NCBI RefSeq assembly: GCF_029094505.1
Contig: NZ_CP119108.1
Span: 2,480,001-2,544,000 of the forward strand
Direction of reading: 5' to 3'
Length of the DNA: 64,000 nucleotides
Source: Microbacterium horticulturae
Lineage (GTDB): Bacteria; Actinomycetota; Actinomycetes; Actinomycetales; Microbacteriaceae
In this document: positions 36,089-43,672 of the stretch, in pieces
How positions within the stretch are numbered: position 1 is the first letter of the stretch
Layout: each line of letters starts with the position of its first letter
Position numbers and translations under genes: made by a program
Notes under the pieces: generated by a model
Database searches by the model: none
Told to the model about the DNA's origin: nothing
The model's input: only the letters and a program-made list of their open reading frames with translations

Positions 36089-36567
36089 GCGGAACCGGAG
36101 CGCCCCGCGCACCGCACAAGGTCGACGGGCACGGCGTGAACGTCGTCGTGGTCGCCGGCACCTGGCACGAGACCATCACCGAGGGCCTCGTCGCCGGCGC
36201 GCAGCGGACGTTGGATGCGGCGGGTGCCGCGCACACGCTGGTGCGCGTGCCCGGTTCATTCGAGCTGGGGCTCGCCGCACAGGCCGCCTTCGCCGGCGGT
36301 GCAGACGCGGTCGTGGCGCTCGGCGTCATCATCCGCGGCGGCACCCCGCACTTCGAGTACGTGTCACAGGCCACCACCGACGGCCTGAACCGAGTGGCGC
36401 TGGATGCCGGCAAGCCGGTGGGTTTCGGAGTGCTGACTCTCGACGACGAGCAGCAAGGCCTCGACCGCGCGGGTCTCGAGGGCTCACAGGAAGACAAGGG
36501 CGCTGAGGCCGCCGAGGCGGCTCTGCGCATGGTCACGGTGCTGACTCAGCTGCGCGCCGGTCGCTGA
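36085..36567 (+). CDS. ribH: 6,7-dimethyl-8-ribityllumazine synthase
   Basis: A 160-residue lumazine synthase. Motifs VAGTWHETITEGLVAGA, VPGSFELGLAAQ, GVIIRGGTPHFEYVSQATTDGLNRVAL and PVGFGVLTLDDEQQ are all diagnostic, with the catalytic histidine in TPHFEYV. GTG start at 36085 overlaps the ribBA stop (GTGA). It is the last gene of the rib operon and is followed by the longest 20-bp repeat array. Confidence 0.95.
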   Translation: MSGTGAPRAPHKVDGHGVNVVVVAGTWHETITEGLVAGAQRTLDAAGAAHTLVRVPGSFELGLAAQAAFAGGADAVVALGVIIRGGTPHFEYVSQATTDGLNRVALDAGKPVGFGVLTLDDEQQGLDRAGLEGSQEDKGAEAAEAALRMVTVLTQLRAGR

Positions 36568-36576
36568 GCCGCCGCC

Positions 36577-36808
36577 GAGGTCGTAGGCGATCTCGCGAGG
36601 TTCCGTACGACCTCGGGACAAGGCGTACGACCTCGGGACAAGGCGTACGACCTCGGCAAACCAGGTACGACCTCGCGAAAACGCGTGCGACCTCGCGGAA
36701 AGGCGTACGACCTCGCGAAAACGCGTACGACCTCGCGAAAACGCGTACGACCTCGCGAAAACGCGTACGACCTCGCGAGGTCGCACCGGATCTCGCGAGG
36801 TCGTACGC
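36577..36808. repeat. Array of eleven 20-bp repeats, locus 3
   Basis: Nine copies of TACGACCTCG (one TGCGACCTCG) start at 36606, 36626, 36646, 36666, 36686, 36706, 36726, 36746 and 36766, each exactly 20 bp apart. Two divergent units carrying GATCTCGCGAGG flank them in the same phase (36586 and 36786). Variable halves: GGACAAGGCG twice, GCAAACCAGG, CGAAAACGCG four times, CGGAAAGGCG, and CGAGGTCGCA. Inverted copies of GAGGTCGTA lie at both edges. Convergent region between ribH and the DUF2269-like gene. Confidence 0.95.
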
Positions 36809-36824
36809 CGCGTGGTGGAGCGGG

Positions 36825-37259
36825 TTACGGCTTCCAGATCATGAGGATCACGACGACCACGAGCAGCAGCGCCGAGATGCCGTTGCCCGCGGCGATCGCG
36901 CCGTAGCCGGCGGGCTTCGCGCCCGCCTCGCCGGCGGCCTCGGCCGCCTTGTTCATCTGCGGCACGACGAGGAACACGTTCAGCAGGAACGCGATCGCGT
37001 ACAGGATGATCGACCAGAGAATCCATGGGGTCGTCATGCTGAGCCCGTACTGCTCGGGCGCCAGCGACATGGCGCCGAAGCCGAACACGAAGGTCAGCAG
37101 CGAGAGCCACGAGAAGATCGCGGTGGAGCGGGCCAGGGTACGCACCTGGCCTGCGTTGCCCGAGCGCAGCGCGCGCAGGCCGGTCATCGGAAGGATCGCC
37201 ATCGGGCCGACGATGAAGACGGCGGTGCCGACGTGCAGGATGGTCATGACGGTGTCCAT
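36825..37259 (-). CDS. DUF2269-like small integral membrane protein
   Basis: A 144-residue protein with four hydrophobic helices: MTILHVGTAVFIVGPMAILP, STAIFSWLSLLTFVFGFGAM, WILWSIILYAIAFLLNVFLVV and ISALLLVVVVILMIW. The conserved-looking histidine in ILHVG and the overall layout resemble DUF2269 proteins of unknown function. Start ATG 37259 or, four codons later, ATG 37247. Monocistronic and divergent from the MHS transporter. Confidence 0.7.
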   Translation of the reverse strand: MDTVMTILHVGTAVFIVGPMAILPMTGLRALRSGNAGQVRTLARSTAIFSWLSLLTFVFGFGAMSLAPEQYGLSMTTPWILWSIILYAIAFLLNVFLVVPQMNKAAEAAGEAGAKPAGYGAIAAGNGISALLLVVVVILMIWKP

Positions 37260-37312
37260 ACCTCGAGCTTACGTCATACTGAAGGTCGCCGGGACCACGC
37301 CCGCGACGCGGT

Positions 37313-37347
37313 TAGGATGGATGTGACGCCGGCGAATCCGCCGGCGT
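37313..37347 (+). promoter_or_regulatory. Candidate promoter and 5' hairpin upstream of the MHS transporter
   Basis: TAGGAT (37313-37318) is followed after seven bases by the perfect hairpin ACGCCGGCG-AATC-CGCCGGCGT (37326-37347), which would be at the very 5' end of a leader of about 130 nt. Such a hairpin could protect the mRNA or bind a regulator. Confidence 0.45.
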
Positions 37348-37456
37348 TTCCGGTGATCCAGTGTCGGCCCGCCCGACGCGTCACCCCTGCGCCGGACGTC
37401 GCCCACCGGCACGTCCCACAAGGACCTCGCTCGTTATCTGTATAGGTCCCTTCTGC

Positions 37457-38905
37457 ATGTCTGCTTCTGTCGCGACGACGACGGCACCGGCCAACCCGCG
37501 CTCGCGCGTGGTCCTGGCCAGCCTCGTCGGCACCACCATCGAGTTCTACGACTTTTACGCGTACGCCACCGCCGCGGTCCTCGTCTTCCCCATCCTCTTC
37601 TTCCCCACCGGTGACGACACCACCGCCCTACTCGCCTCGTTCGGCGTCTTCGGCGCGGCGATGATCGCCCGCCCCATCGGCGCCATGGTCTTCGGCCACT
37701 TCGGCGACCGATTCGGACGCAAGGCCACGCTGGTGGCATCCCTTCTCACGATGGGAATCGCCACCTTCCTCATCGGGTGCCTACCCACCTACCAGTCGAT
37801 CAGCTGGTGGGCCGCCCTCCTGCTGCTCCTGCTGCGCCTCGCGCAGGGCTTCGCGCTCGGCGGCGAGTGGTCGGGCGCGGCGCTGGTGGCCACCGAGAAC
37901 GCGCCCCGGGGCAAACGCGCCTGGTACGGTACGTTCCCGCAGATGGGCGCGCCGCTCGGCTTCATCATCGCGAACACGATCTTCCTGGTCATCAACGTCG
38001 CGCTCCCCCACCCCGACGGCGCGCTGCAGCGGTCGGAGGCGTTCTTGTCGTGGGGCTGGCGCGTGCCGTTCTGGTTCTCGGCGGTCATGGTCATCATCGG
38101 CCTGTGGGTGCGCCTCAAACTCGTCGAGTCGGAGTCGTTCACCAAAGCCGAGAGGACCGGTGCGATCCAGAAGTTCCCGCTGGGTGAGACTCTGCGCCGC
38201 CACTGGAAACAGCTCATCCTCGGCACGTTCATCATGCTGGCCACCTACGTGCTGTTCTACCTGATGACGAACTTCACGCTTTCGTACGGCACCAAGGCGA
38301 CGCTTGAGGGCGCCAAGGCCGCCGCCGAGACCGCCGGTACCGCGTTTGACCCGTCCACCTATGTCGCCGGGCTCGGGTTCGGGTACATCGACTTCGTGCT
38401 CATGCAGATCATCGGTGTGATCTTCTTCGGCGTCTTCACGCTGCTGGCCGGCCCCGTCGCCGATGCGGTCGGCCGCCGCAAGCTGCTGCTCTGGGTCACC
38501 GGGGGCATCATCGTGTTCGGCCTGGTGTTCACTGTATTCCTGCTGCCGCAGGCCGACCCGAAGTTCACGGGGGCCCTCGTGCAGGCGTTCCTGATCTTCG
38601 GCTTCGCGCTGATGGGCGCCACGTTCGGACCGATGGGAGCGCTGCTGCCCGAGCTGTTCCCGACCAATGTGCGCTACACGGGATCTGCCGTCGCGTACAA
38701 CGTGTCGTCGATCCTCGGTGCGGCGCTCGCACCGATCATCGCGGTCGCGCTGTGGGCCGCCGCCGGTGGATCGCCGTGGCTCGTCGGCGTCTACCTCAGC
38801 GGCGCCGGGGTGCTCACGCTCATCGCGCTGCTGCTGTCGCGCGAGACCAAGGATGTCGACTACGACGACGCGAGCCTCGGCCTCGGCGAGACCGCTTCGC
38901 TCTGA
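37457..38905 (+). CDS. MHS-family major facilitator transporter
   Basis: A 482-residue, 12-helix transporter of the metabolite:H+ symporter branch of MFS (relatives carry citrate, alpha-ketoglutarate, proline/betaine or shikimate). Diagnostic features: ASLVGTTIEFYDFYAYATAA in helix 1, FGHFGDRFGRKATL between helices 2 and 3, RLAQGFALGGEWSGAALVATENAP and AGPVADAVGRRKLL in the second half. Start ATG 37457 (MSASVATTTAPANPRS). The substrate cannot be read from the sequence. Confidence 0.9.
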   Translation: MSASVATTTAPANPRSRVVLASLVGTTIEFYDFYAYATAAVLVFPILFFPTGDDTTALLASFGVFGAAMIARPIGAMVFGHFGDRFGRKATLVASLLTMGIATFLIGCLPTYQSISWWAALLLLLLRLAQGFALGGEWSGAALVATENAPRGKRAWYGTFPQMGAPLGFIIANTIFLVINVALPHPDGALQRSEAFLSWGWRVPFWFSAVMVIIGLWVRLKLVESESFTKAERTGAIQKFPLGETLRRHWKQLILGTFIMLATYVLFYLMTNFTLSYGTKATLEGAKAAAETAGTAFDPSTYVAGLGFGYIDFVLMQIIGVIFFGVFTLLAGPVADAVGRRKLLLWVTGGIIVFGLVFTVFLLPQADPKFTGALVQAFLIFGFALMGATFGPMGALLPELFPTNVRYTGSAVAYNVSSILGAALAPIIAVALWAAAGGSPWLVGVYLSGAGVLTLIALLLSRETKDVDYDDASLGLGETASL

Positions 38906-38918
38906 GGGCTTTTCTCGG

Positions 38919-38949
38919 GGGTGGATGCCGCGGCCCGCGGCATCCACCC
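38919..38949 (+). terminator. Terminator of the MHS transporter gene
   Basis: GGGTGGATGCCGCGG (38919-38933) and CCGCGGCATCCACCC (38935-38949) form a 15-bp perfect dyad followed by TTCCTCTCTC. It begins 14 bases after the stop and is built from the GGATGCCG/CGGCATCC word. Confidence 0.8.
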
Positions 38950-38999
38950 TTCCTCTCTCGTTCCCCCGCCCCGTCCACATTCTTCGGGATCCCCTTTTC

Positions 39000-39059
39000 A
39001 TGACTTGCCGCAAATGGCGAGTCATGAGTGCGATCGACTCACCATTTGCGGCAAGTCAT
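39000..39059. repeat. 60-bp imperfect palindrome, copy A
   Basis: Arms of 24 nt (39000-39023 and 39036-39059) flank a 12-nt loop. Arm 1 starts ATGACTTGCCGCAAATGG and arm 2 ends CCATTTGCGGCAAGTCAT; only one of 24 positions mismatches. A near-identical copy with the same orientation and loop length lies at 40192, on the other side of the DUF559 gene. Confidence 0.95.
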
Positions 39060-39248
39060 CGAGCCCTCACCAGGCGCGGACGGGGCGGGATGACGCGGCG
39101 GCGCGCGACAACGGGGTGGCCAAAGAAGTGCGGGTGCCGTACACATCCGGCGAGGGTGCGGCGAGACCGCGCAATGGACAGGACTCGCACGCCGTCGCCC
39201 TGTGGATAACTTCGGCGGCGGATCCGGCGCACGCGCCATGCTGGTCGG

Positions 39249-40148
39249 GTGGCCGAACGTGCTCCTCTCCCCGCGCACTTCGTCGGAAAGTCTTTCTCCG
39301 TCGCGACGGCCGTTGCCCACGGCATCCCGCGCAGCCGTACCCGCGCGCAAGATCTCATCCGGCCGCACCACGGCGTCCGTTCTCCAGCGGGGGTCGTGCT
39401 TCCGTTCGGGCACGAGTGCGCCGCGCTGCTCGGCCGTCTTCCGGGATTGGCCGCGTGCAGCCACGTGACGGCTGCACGCCTGCGTGACCTGCCACTGCCC
39501 CTCGCACTCGAGCAAGCGACGGTGTTCGACGTGACCGTACCGACCGGCACGCGTGCACCACGCGGCAAACACGTGCGCGGGCACCAGGCTGAACTCAAAG
39601 AGAGTGACGTCGATACCCGCGCCGGCGTACGGGCGACGACGCCAGAGCGCACCTTTCGTGACCTCGCTTCGATGCTCACACTCCCCCAGCTGGTCGCGGT
39701 GGGCGACGTCATCGTGAGACGTGGTGGCGAATCCGCGCGCAAAGGTGTGAAGAAGGTCATCGACGCTCACCCGGCGCGACGATACCGGCGCGTGCTGCAA
39801 CGGGCATACGCATTGCTCGACCCACGTGCCGAGTCGCCGAAGGAATCCGAACTGCGGGTGCTGCTCATCGAGGCCGGGTTCGCAGCACCGCAGGTCAACC
39901 ACGTCGTCGATGATGCCGACGGAGAGTTCGTGGCCCGCGTCGATCTCGCCTACCCGGAACTGAAGATCGCGATCGAATACGAGGGCGATCACCATCGTTC
40001 CGACAAGGAGCAATGGCGCAAGGATCTGCAGCGCCGACGCCGCCTCGAAGCACTCGGGTGGACCTACCTGCCCGTGACCCAGGCGGACCTCGACGACACG
40101 ACACAGCTGTTCTCGGACCTGCGCGGCGGGATCGCGCGTCGCGGCTGA
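39249..40148 (+). CDS. DUF559 / Vsr-like endonuclease-fold protein
   Basis: A 299-residue protein. The C-terminal third is a DUF559-type PD-(D/E)XK nuclease-like domain: SPKESELRVLLIEAGF (Glu), VARVDLAYPELKIAIEYEGDHH (Asp, Glu-Tyr-Glu) and RRRRLEALGWTYLPVTQADLD. The N-terminal region (FVGKSFSVATAVAHGIPRSRTRAQDLIRPHHGV) is Arg/His-rich and resembles the winged-helix part of AbiEi-like antitoxins; this is a weak impression. Such proteins are common in Microbacterium with unknown role. GTG start; the gene sits alone between two 60-bp palindromes, which hints at mobility or a genetic-conflict function. Confidence 0.8.
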   Translation: MAERAPLPAHFVGKSFSVATAVAHGIPRSRTRAQDLIRPHHGVRSPAGVVLPFGHECAALLGRLPGLAACSHVTAARLRDLPLPLALEQATVFDVTVPTGTRAPRGKHVRGHQAELKESDVDTRAGVRATTPERTFRDLASMLTLPQLVAVGDVIVRRGGESARKGVKKVIDAHPARRYRRVLQRAYALLDPRAESPKESELRVLLIEAGFAAPQVNHVVDDADGEFVARVDLAYPELKIAIEYEGDHHRSDKEQWRKDLQRRRRLEALGWTYLPVTQADLDDTTQLFSDLRGGIARRG

Positions 40149-40191
40149 TCCCGTCGTGGCTCACCTGAGGCCCACGCGCCTTGGGCTGTCG

Positions 40192-40251
40192 ATGACTTGC
40201 CGCAAATGGCGAGTCAGACGCGCCATCGACCCACCATTTGCGGCAAGTCAT
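40192..40251. repeat. 60-bp imperfect palindrome, copy B
   Basis: Same architecture as copy A: 24-nt arms (40192-40215, 40228-40251), 12-nt loop, two mismatches between arms. Arm 1 is identical to arm 1 of copy A; arm 2 differs by one base, and the loops share about half their bases. It begins 44 bases after the DUF559 stop. Confidence 0.95.
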
Positions 40252-40258
40252 CGTTCCC

Positions 40259-40334
40259 GAAGGGCGAGAGGGGCGAGAAGGGCGGGAAGGGCGAGAAGGG
40301 CGAGAGGGCGAGAAGGGCGGGAGGGGCGGGAGGG
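40259..40334 (+). repeat. G-rich purine tract of about 9-bp units
   Basis: Imperfect tandem copies of GGGCGAGAA/GGGCGGGAA, about eight units. Many GGG runs with short loops could form a G-quadruplex on the plus strand, with a C-rich RNA at the 3' end of the convergent exporter mRNA. It lies between palindrome B and the exporter terminator. Confidence 0.85.
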
Positions 40335-40372
40335 ATGTCGCGAGCCGCGAGCTCGCGGGAGAGAGGAGGACG

Positions 40373-40398
40373 GGGGATGCCGCGGCCGCGGCATCCCC
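40373..40398 (-). terminator. Terminator of the ABC-2 exporter operon
   Basis: Perfect 26-bp palindrome: GGGGATGCCGCGG followed directly by CCGCGGCATCCCC. It touches the stop codon of the last exporter gene on the minus strand. Built from the recurrent GGATGCCG word. Confidence 0.65.
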
Positions 40399-41226
40399 TC
40401 AGTCCAAGAACAGGGCGCGCAGGCGCTTGGTCGTGAAGACGAGCCCGACGGCGATCATGACCACGTAGTACAAGATGTGCCAGAGCATCACCGGCCCGAT
40501 CACCCCGGTCGTGAGTCCCCGGATGAGTTCCACGCCGTGCCACAGCGGGAACGCCATGATGACCGACTGGATCCACTGCGGGTAGATCGAGATCGGGTAC
40601 AGCGTCGCCGAGAAGAGGAACATCGGCAGCAGCACGATGTTGATCCAGTCCATGTGCTGGAACGTCTTCATGTAGCTGGTGACGGCCATCCCCAGGCTCG
40701 CGAAGCCGAACGCCACCAGCAGTACGGCCGGCAGGGCCAGGATCGCCGTCGGCGCGAGGTTGAGCCCGAACGCCTGCATGATGATCATGAACCCGCACGC
40801 ATACACGAGCCCCCGCAGCAGCGCGTAGAGGATCTCGCCCAGCGCCACGTCGAGCGGGCCCAGCGAGGTCGCCAGCATCCCCTCGTAGAGCTTGCCGTAG
40901 TTGAGCTTGAAGAAGACGTTCCACGTCGAGTCGTAGATCGCGCCGTTCATCGCCGACACCGCCAGCAAGGCCGGCGCGATGAAGGCCGCGTACGGCACCG
41001 AGACCGCGGCGCCCACCTGCACGTCGCCGACGAGACCGCCCAGTCCGATGCCCATCGACGCCAGGTAGAACACGGGCTCGAAGAATCCCGAGAGGATCAC
41101 GACCCAGCTCGAGGAGCGCGCGGCGATGAGTCCGCGCTGCACGACGGCCCACGGGTTGCCCGACCACAGCGCCCGCACGCCACCACGGCGCCGGGTGGTG
41201 TCGACGTCTTCGATCACGGCGGTCAT
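40399..41226 (-). CDS. ABC-2 type transporter permease
   Basis: A 275-residue permease with six hydrophobic segments (for example VVILSGFFEPVFYLASMGIGLG and WINIVLLPMFLFSATLYPISIYP). The MFLFSATLYPIS and FPLWHGVELIRGL motifs are typical of ABC-2 exporters of the NodJ/DrrB type. Start ATG at 41226 (MTAVIEDVDTTRRRG) overlaps the partner stop by four bases; the frame is open upstream but inside the partner gene. It forms a heteromeric exporter with the next two proteins. Confidence 0.9.
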   Translation of the reverse strand: MTAVIEDVDTTRRRGGVRALWSGNPWAVVQRGLIAARSSSWVVILSGFFEPVFYLASMGIGLGGLVGDVQVGAAVSVPYAAFIAPALLAVSAMNGAIYDSTWNVFFKLNYGKLYEGMLATSLGPLDVALGEILYALLRGLVYACGFMIIMQAFGLNLAPTAILALPAVLLVAFGFASLGMAVTSYMKTFQHMDWINIVLLPMFLFSATLYPISIYPQWIQSVIMAFPLWHGVELIRGLTTGVIGPVMLWHILYYVVMIAVGLVFTTKRLRALFLD

Positions 41227-42119
41227 TTCGCGAGCCTCCGCGTGAAGACGCGACGGGCCAGAAGATAGCCGCCCCCGGTGAGCACGAGCAGGTACGCGAG
41301 GTGCACGGCGAGCATGAGCAGGTCGACCGGCGCCCCGAAGCTGGCCATCCGGCCGAGCTCGGTCGCATGCCACAGCGGCGAGATCCAGCCGATCCACTGC
41401 AGCCAGATCGGCAGGTTCGTCAGTGGGAAGAACGTGCCCGAGAACAGGAACATGGGCATGAACACGAACCTCTGCACCAGCGCGAACTGGCCCGTGTCTT
41501 CTTCGAGCGACGCGGCGTAGGCGAGCAGCGGCATCCCGAATGCCCACCCGGCCAGAAGCCCGATGAACACCGACAGCCACGCCGTCGCCGGGGCCGGGAC
41601 CGTGACGACCGGCAGCACGGCGCCGAATCCCCAGATGAACAGGTAGTACGCGGCCGCGGCGAAGAACATGCGGGCGGATGCTGCGACGATGACGCCGTTC
41701 GCGATCTGCGGCGACCCCAGGGGCGAGGCGTTGAAGCCGTAGAAGTAGCGGCGCCATTTGAATCCGGCCATCACCGGATACGTGAACTCTTCGCTGGCGA
41801 CCGCGATCGTCGCGGTCATCAGCAGCGAAGGGGCGACGAAGACGAGGTAGGAGACGTGGCCGCCGCCGGCGGTCGGGATGTCTTGTTGGATGAGCGCGGC
41901 CAGGCCGATCGCCAGCCCGAACAGGTAGACCAGCGGTTGCCCGAGCGCGCCGACCACGATCGTCCAGCCGTAGGCGCGCATGGCCCGCAGCATGTGCTCG
42001 GTCGCGTACCAGGAGCCGTACCGGCGCGGCTTGCGCCCGTGCGCGAGCGCCTCGGCCCGCAACTCCTGAAGCGAGGGGTGGGCCTTCTCCGGTTCGTGAG
42101 CCTGACGAAGGTCTGTCAT
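41223..42119 (-). CDS. ABC-2 type transporter permease (partner)
   Basis: A 298-residue permease paralogous to its neighbour: MFLFSGTFFPLTNLPIWLQWIGWISPLWHATELGRM corresponds to MFLFSATLYPIS...FPLWHGVELIR. A 45-residue cytoplasmic N-terminus precedes the membrane part. Overlaps both the ATPase and the second permease genes by four bases. Confidence 0.9.
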   Translation of the reverse strand: MTDLRQAHEPEKAHPSLQELRAEALAHGRKPRRYGSWYATEHMLRAMRAYGWTIVVGALGQPLVYLFGLAIGLAALIQQDIPTAGGGHVSYLVFVAPSLLMTATIAVASEEFTYPVMAGFKWRRYFYGFNASPLGSPQIANGVIVAASARMFFAAAAYYLFIWGFGAVLPVVTVPAPATAWLSVFIGLLAGWAFGMPLLAYAASLEEDTGQFALVQRFVFMPMFLFSGTFFPLTNLPIWLQWIGWISPLWHATELGRMASFGAPVDLLMLAVHLAYLLVLTGGGYLLARRVFTRRLAK

Positions 42120-43057
42120 TCGATCAGCGACCTTCCGGTCAGCCGCAGGAAGACGTCCTCAAGGCTCGAGCGGCGCACCAGGCTCGTGATCGGCTGGAGC
42201 CCCGCCGCCGTCACCCGGTCGAGCGCCGCCTCGCCGTCGGACGCATAGATGAGGATGCGGTCGGGCAGCACCTCGACGCGGTCGCCGATGCCGGCCAGCT
42301 GCGGCGCGACGTGCTCGTTGCGGCTCGAGCCGAACCGCAGTTCGAGCACCTCGCGGCTCGAGTGCTCACGGATGAGCGACGACGGGGTGCCCTGCGCCAT
42401 GATGCGCCCCTTGTCGACCACGATGAGCCGATCGCACAGCTGCTCGGCCTCGTCCATGTAGTGCGTCGTGAGCACGAGGGTCGTGCCGCGCTCCTTGAGG
42501 CGGAACAGGCGGTCCCACAGGATGTGCCGCGCCTGCGGGTCGAGTCCGGTGGTCGGCTCGTCGAGCAGCAGGATGCGGGGGTCGTTTATCAGCCCACGCG
42601 CAATAGTGAGGCGCCGCTTCATACCGCCGGAAAGCTGGTCGACCTTGTTCTTGGCCTTCTCTTCGAGCTGGGCGAACGCCAGCAGCTCCTCCGCCTTGCG
42701 CGCGCACTCACGCCCCGGCATGCCGAAGTAGCGCCCGTACACGTAGAGGTTCTCGCGGGCGTTGAGCTCGCCGTCGAGGTTGTCGTCCTGCGGCACCACG
42801 CCCAGGCGCGAGCGGATCTCGGGTCCGTAGCGATTCGGGTCGAGCCCGAGGATCTCGAGCTCGCCCGACGTGCGTGTCGACACTGCGCCGACCATCTTCA
42901 TGGTCGTCGATTTGCCCGCGCCGTTGGGCCCGAGCAGGCCGAACGACTCTCCCGGAGCGACTTCGAAGCTGAGGTCGTCGACGGCGCGGAAGTCGGGCTT
43001 TCCCTTGACCTTGTATGTCTTGACAAGGTTCGCAGCTCGGATCACATCGGCGGGCAC
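42116..43057 (-). CDS. ABC-2 exporter ATPase (NodI/DrrA-like)
   Basis: A 313-residue ATPase: Walker A GPNGAGKST, signature LSGGMKRRLTIARGL, Walker B ILLLDEPTTGLDPQ, switch LTTHYMDEAEQL. The C-terminal about 80 residues resemble the DrrA-type domain. GTG start at 43057 is preceded by a -10 box only six bases away, so the operon mRNA is probably leaderless. Drug or glycolipid export is typical for the family; the substrate is unknown. Confidence 0.92.
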   Translation of the reverse strand: MPADVIRAANLVKTYKVKGKPDFRAVDDLSFEVAPGESFGLLGPNGAGKSTTMKMVGAVSTRTSGELEILGLDPNRYGPEIRSRLGVVPQDDNLDGELNARENLYVYGRYFGMPGRECARKAEELLAFAQLEEKAKNKVDQLSGGMKRRLTIARGLINDPRILLLDEPTTGLDPQARHILWDRLFRLKERGTTLVLTTHYMDEAEQLCDRLIVVDKGRIMAQGTPSSLIREHSSREVLELRFGSSRNEHVAPQLAGIGDRVEVLPDRILIYASDGEAALDRVTAAGLQPITSLVRRSSLEDVFLRLTGRSLIE

Positions 43058-43063
43058 CGGACC

Positions 43064-43069
43064 ACTCTA
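43064..43069 (-). promoter_or_regulatory. Leaderless-type -10 box of the exporter operon
   Basis: TAGAGT on the minus strand ends six bases before the GTG at 43057. Confidence 0.6.
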
Positions 43070-43145
43070 ACCAGTGGCGACGCCCCGGGCAGCCGACAGC
43101 GTCAGGCTGACACTTTTCGGATCACATCGCAATCCCCTGGCCAAA

Positions 43146-43161
43146 CCCTCTTCACAGAGGG
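43146..43161 (+). promoter_or_regulatory. Dyad overlapping a possible promoter of the GMC operon
   Basis: CCCTCT-TCAC-AGAGGG is a perfect 6-bp dyad. It overlaps TTCACA (43151-43156), which lies 17 bases before TACCCC (43174-43179), a plausible weak promoter about 20 bases upstream of the first gene. Could be an operator. Confidence 0.35.
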
Positions 43162-43198
43162 ACTCTGACGACATACCCCATCGGAGCGAGGAGGCCTC

Positions 43199-43672
43199 AT
43201 GCCACGACTGCGGCCGCGACCCGGACCCAGGACGTCCGACCCCATCCACGCCATCGACCGGATGGTCCGCAACGTCGAAACAGGACGTTTTGAGCGAAGT
43301 CTCTCCGGTTTGACCGCGGCGGGCGCGCTGGTCACGGCCGGGGAGATCTTCTTCGAGCACGACAAGGCGAGTTTCGGAAACAAATGGATGTGGGTGCCCG
43401 TCGTCCTCGGCCCCGTGGGCGCCGCAGCCGGCATCGCCGGCGTCGCGAGCAAGCGCCTCGCGAAGACCGCCCTGCCCCTGGCATCCCTCACCATCGTCGC
43501 GAACGGGCTGCAGGGTGTCTGGCTGCACGCCCGCGGCGTGGGGCAGAAGCCGGGCGGGTGGCGGAACCTGCGGTACAACCTCGAGATGGGCCCGCCGCTG
43601 CTGGCGCCGCTGCTGGTCACCCTGGTCGGCGGCATGGGGGTGCTCGCTGCGATCTTGAGGCGGGAGGAATGA
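43199..43672 (+). CDS. Small membrane protein of the GMC oxidoreductase operon
   Basis: A 157-residue protein I cannot assign to a named family. After a basic N-terminus with a VETGRFERSLSGL segment come hydrophobic stretches at about residues 37-50, 66-82, 90-105 and 131-150 (LLAPLLVTLVGGMGVLAAIL). Strong GAGGAGG before ATG 43199. It overlaps the next gene, so it is probably a membrane partner of the oxidoreductase complex. Confidence 0.7.
   Translation: MPRLRPRPGPRTSDPIHAIDRMVRNVETGRFERSLSGLTAAGALVTAGEIFFEHDKASFGNKWMWVPVVLGPVGAAAGIAGVASKRLAKTALPLASLTIVANGLQGVWLHARGVGQKPGGWRNLRYNLEMGPPLLAPLLVTLVGGMGVLAAILRREE

Larger units (their letters stand above)
38906..39248. other. Intergenic region upstream of the DUF559 gene
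   Basis: 343 bases holding the MHS terminator (38919-38949), palindrome copy A (39000-39059) and about 190 bases leading to the DUF559 gene. TGTGGATAACTT (39201-39212) is a possible -10 region for that gene. Nothing else recognised. Confidence 0.55.

Noticed and set aside
36577..36808. CRISPR array
   Set aside because: Repeat plus spacer total only 20 bp, far below CRISPR units; variable parts are similar to each other; no cas genes in the window.
39000..40251. Insertion sequence with terminal inverted repeats
   Set aside because: The palindromes are direct copies, each self-complementary, and the enclosed gene has no transposase motif; target-site duplications are not evident.
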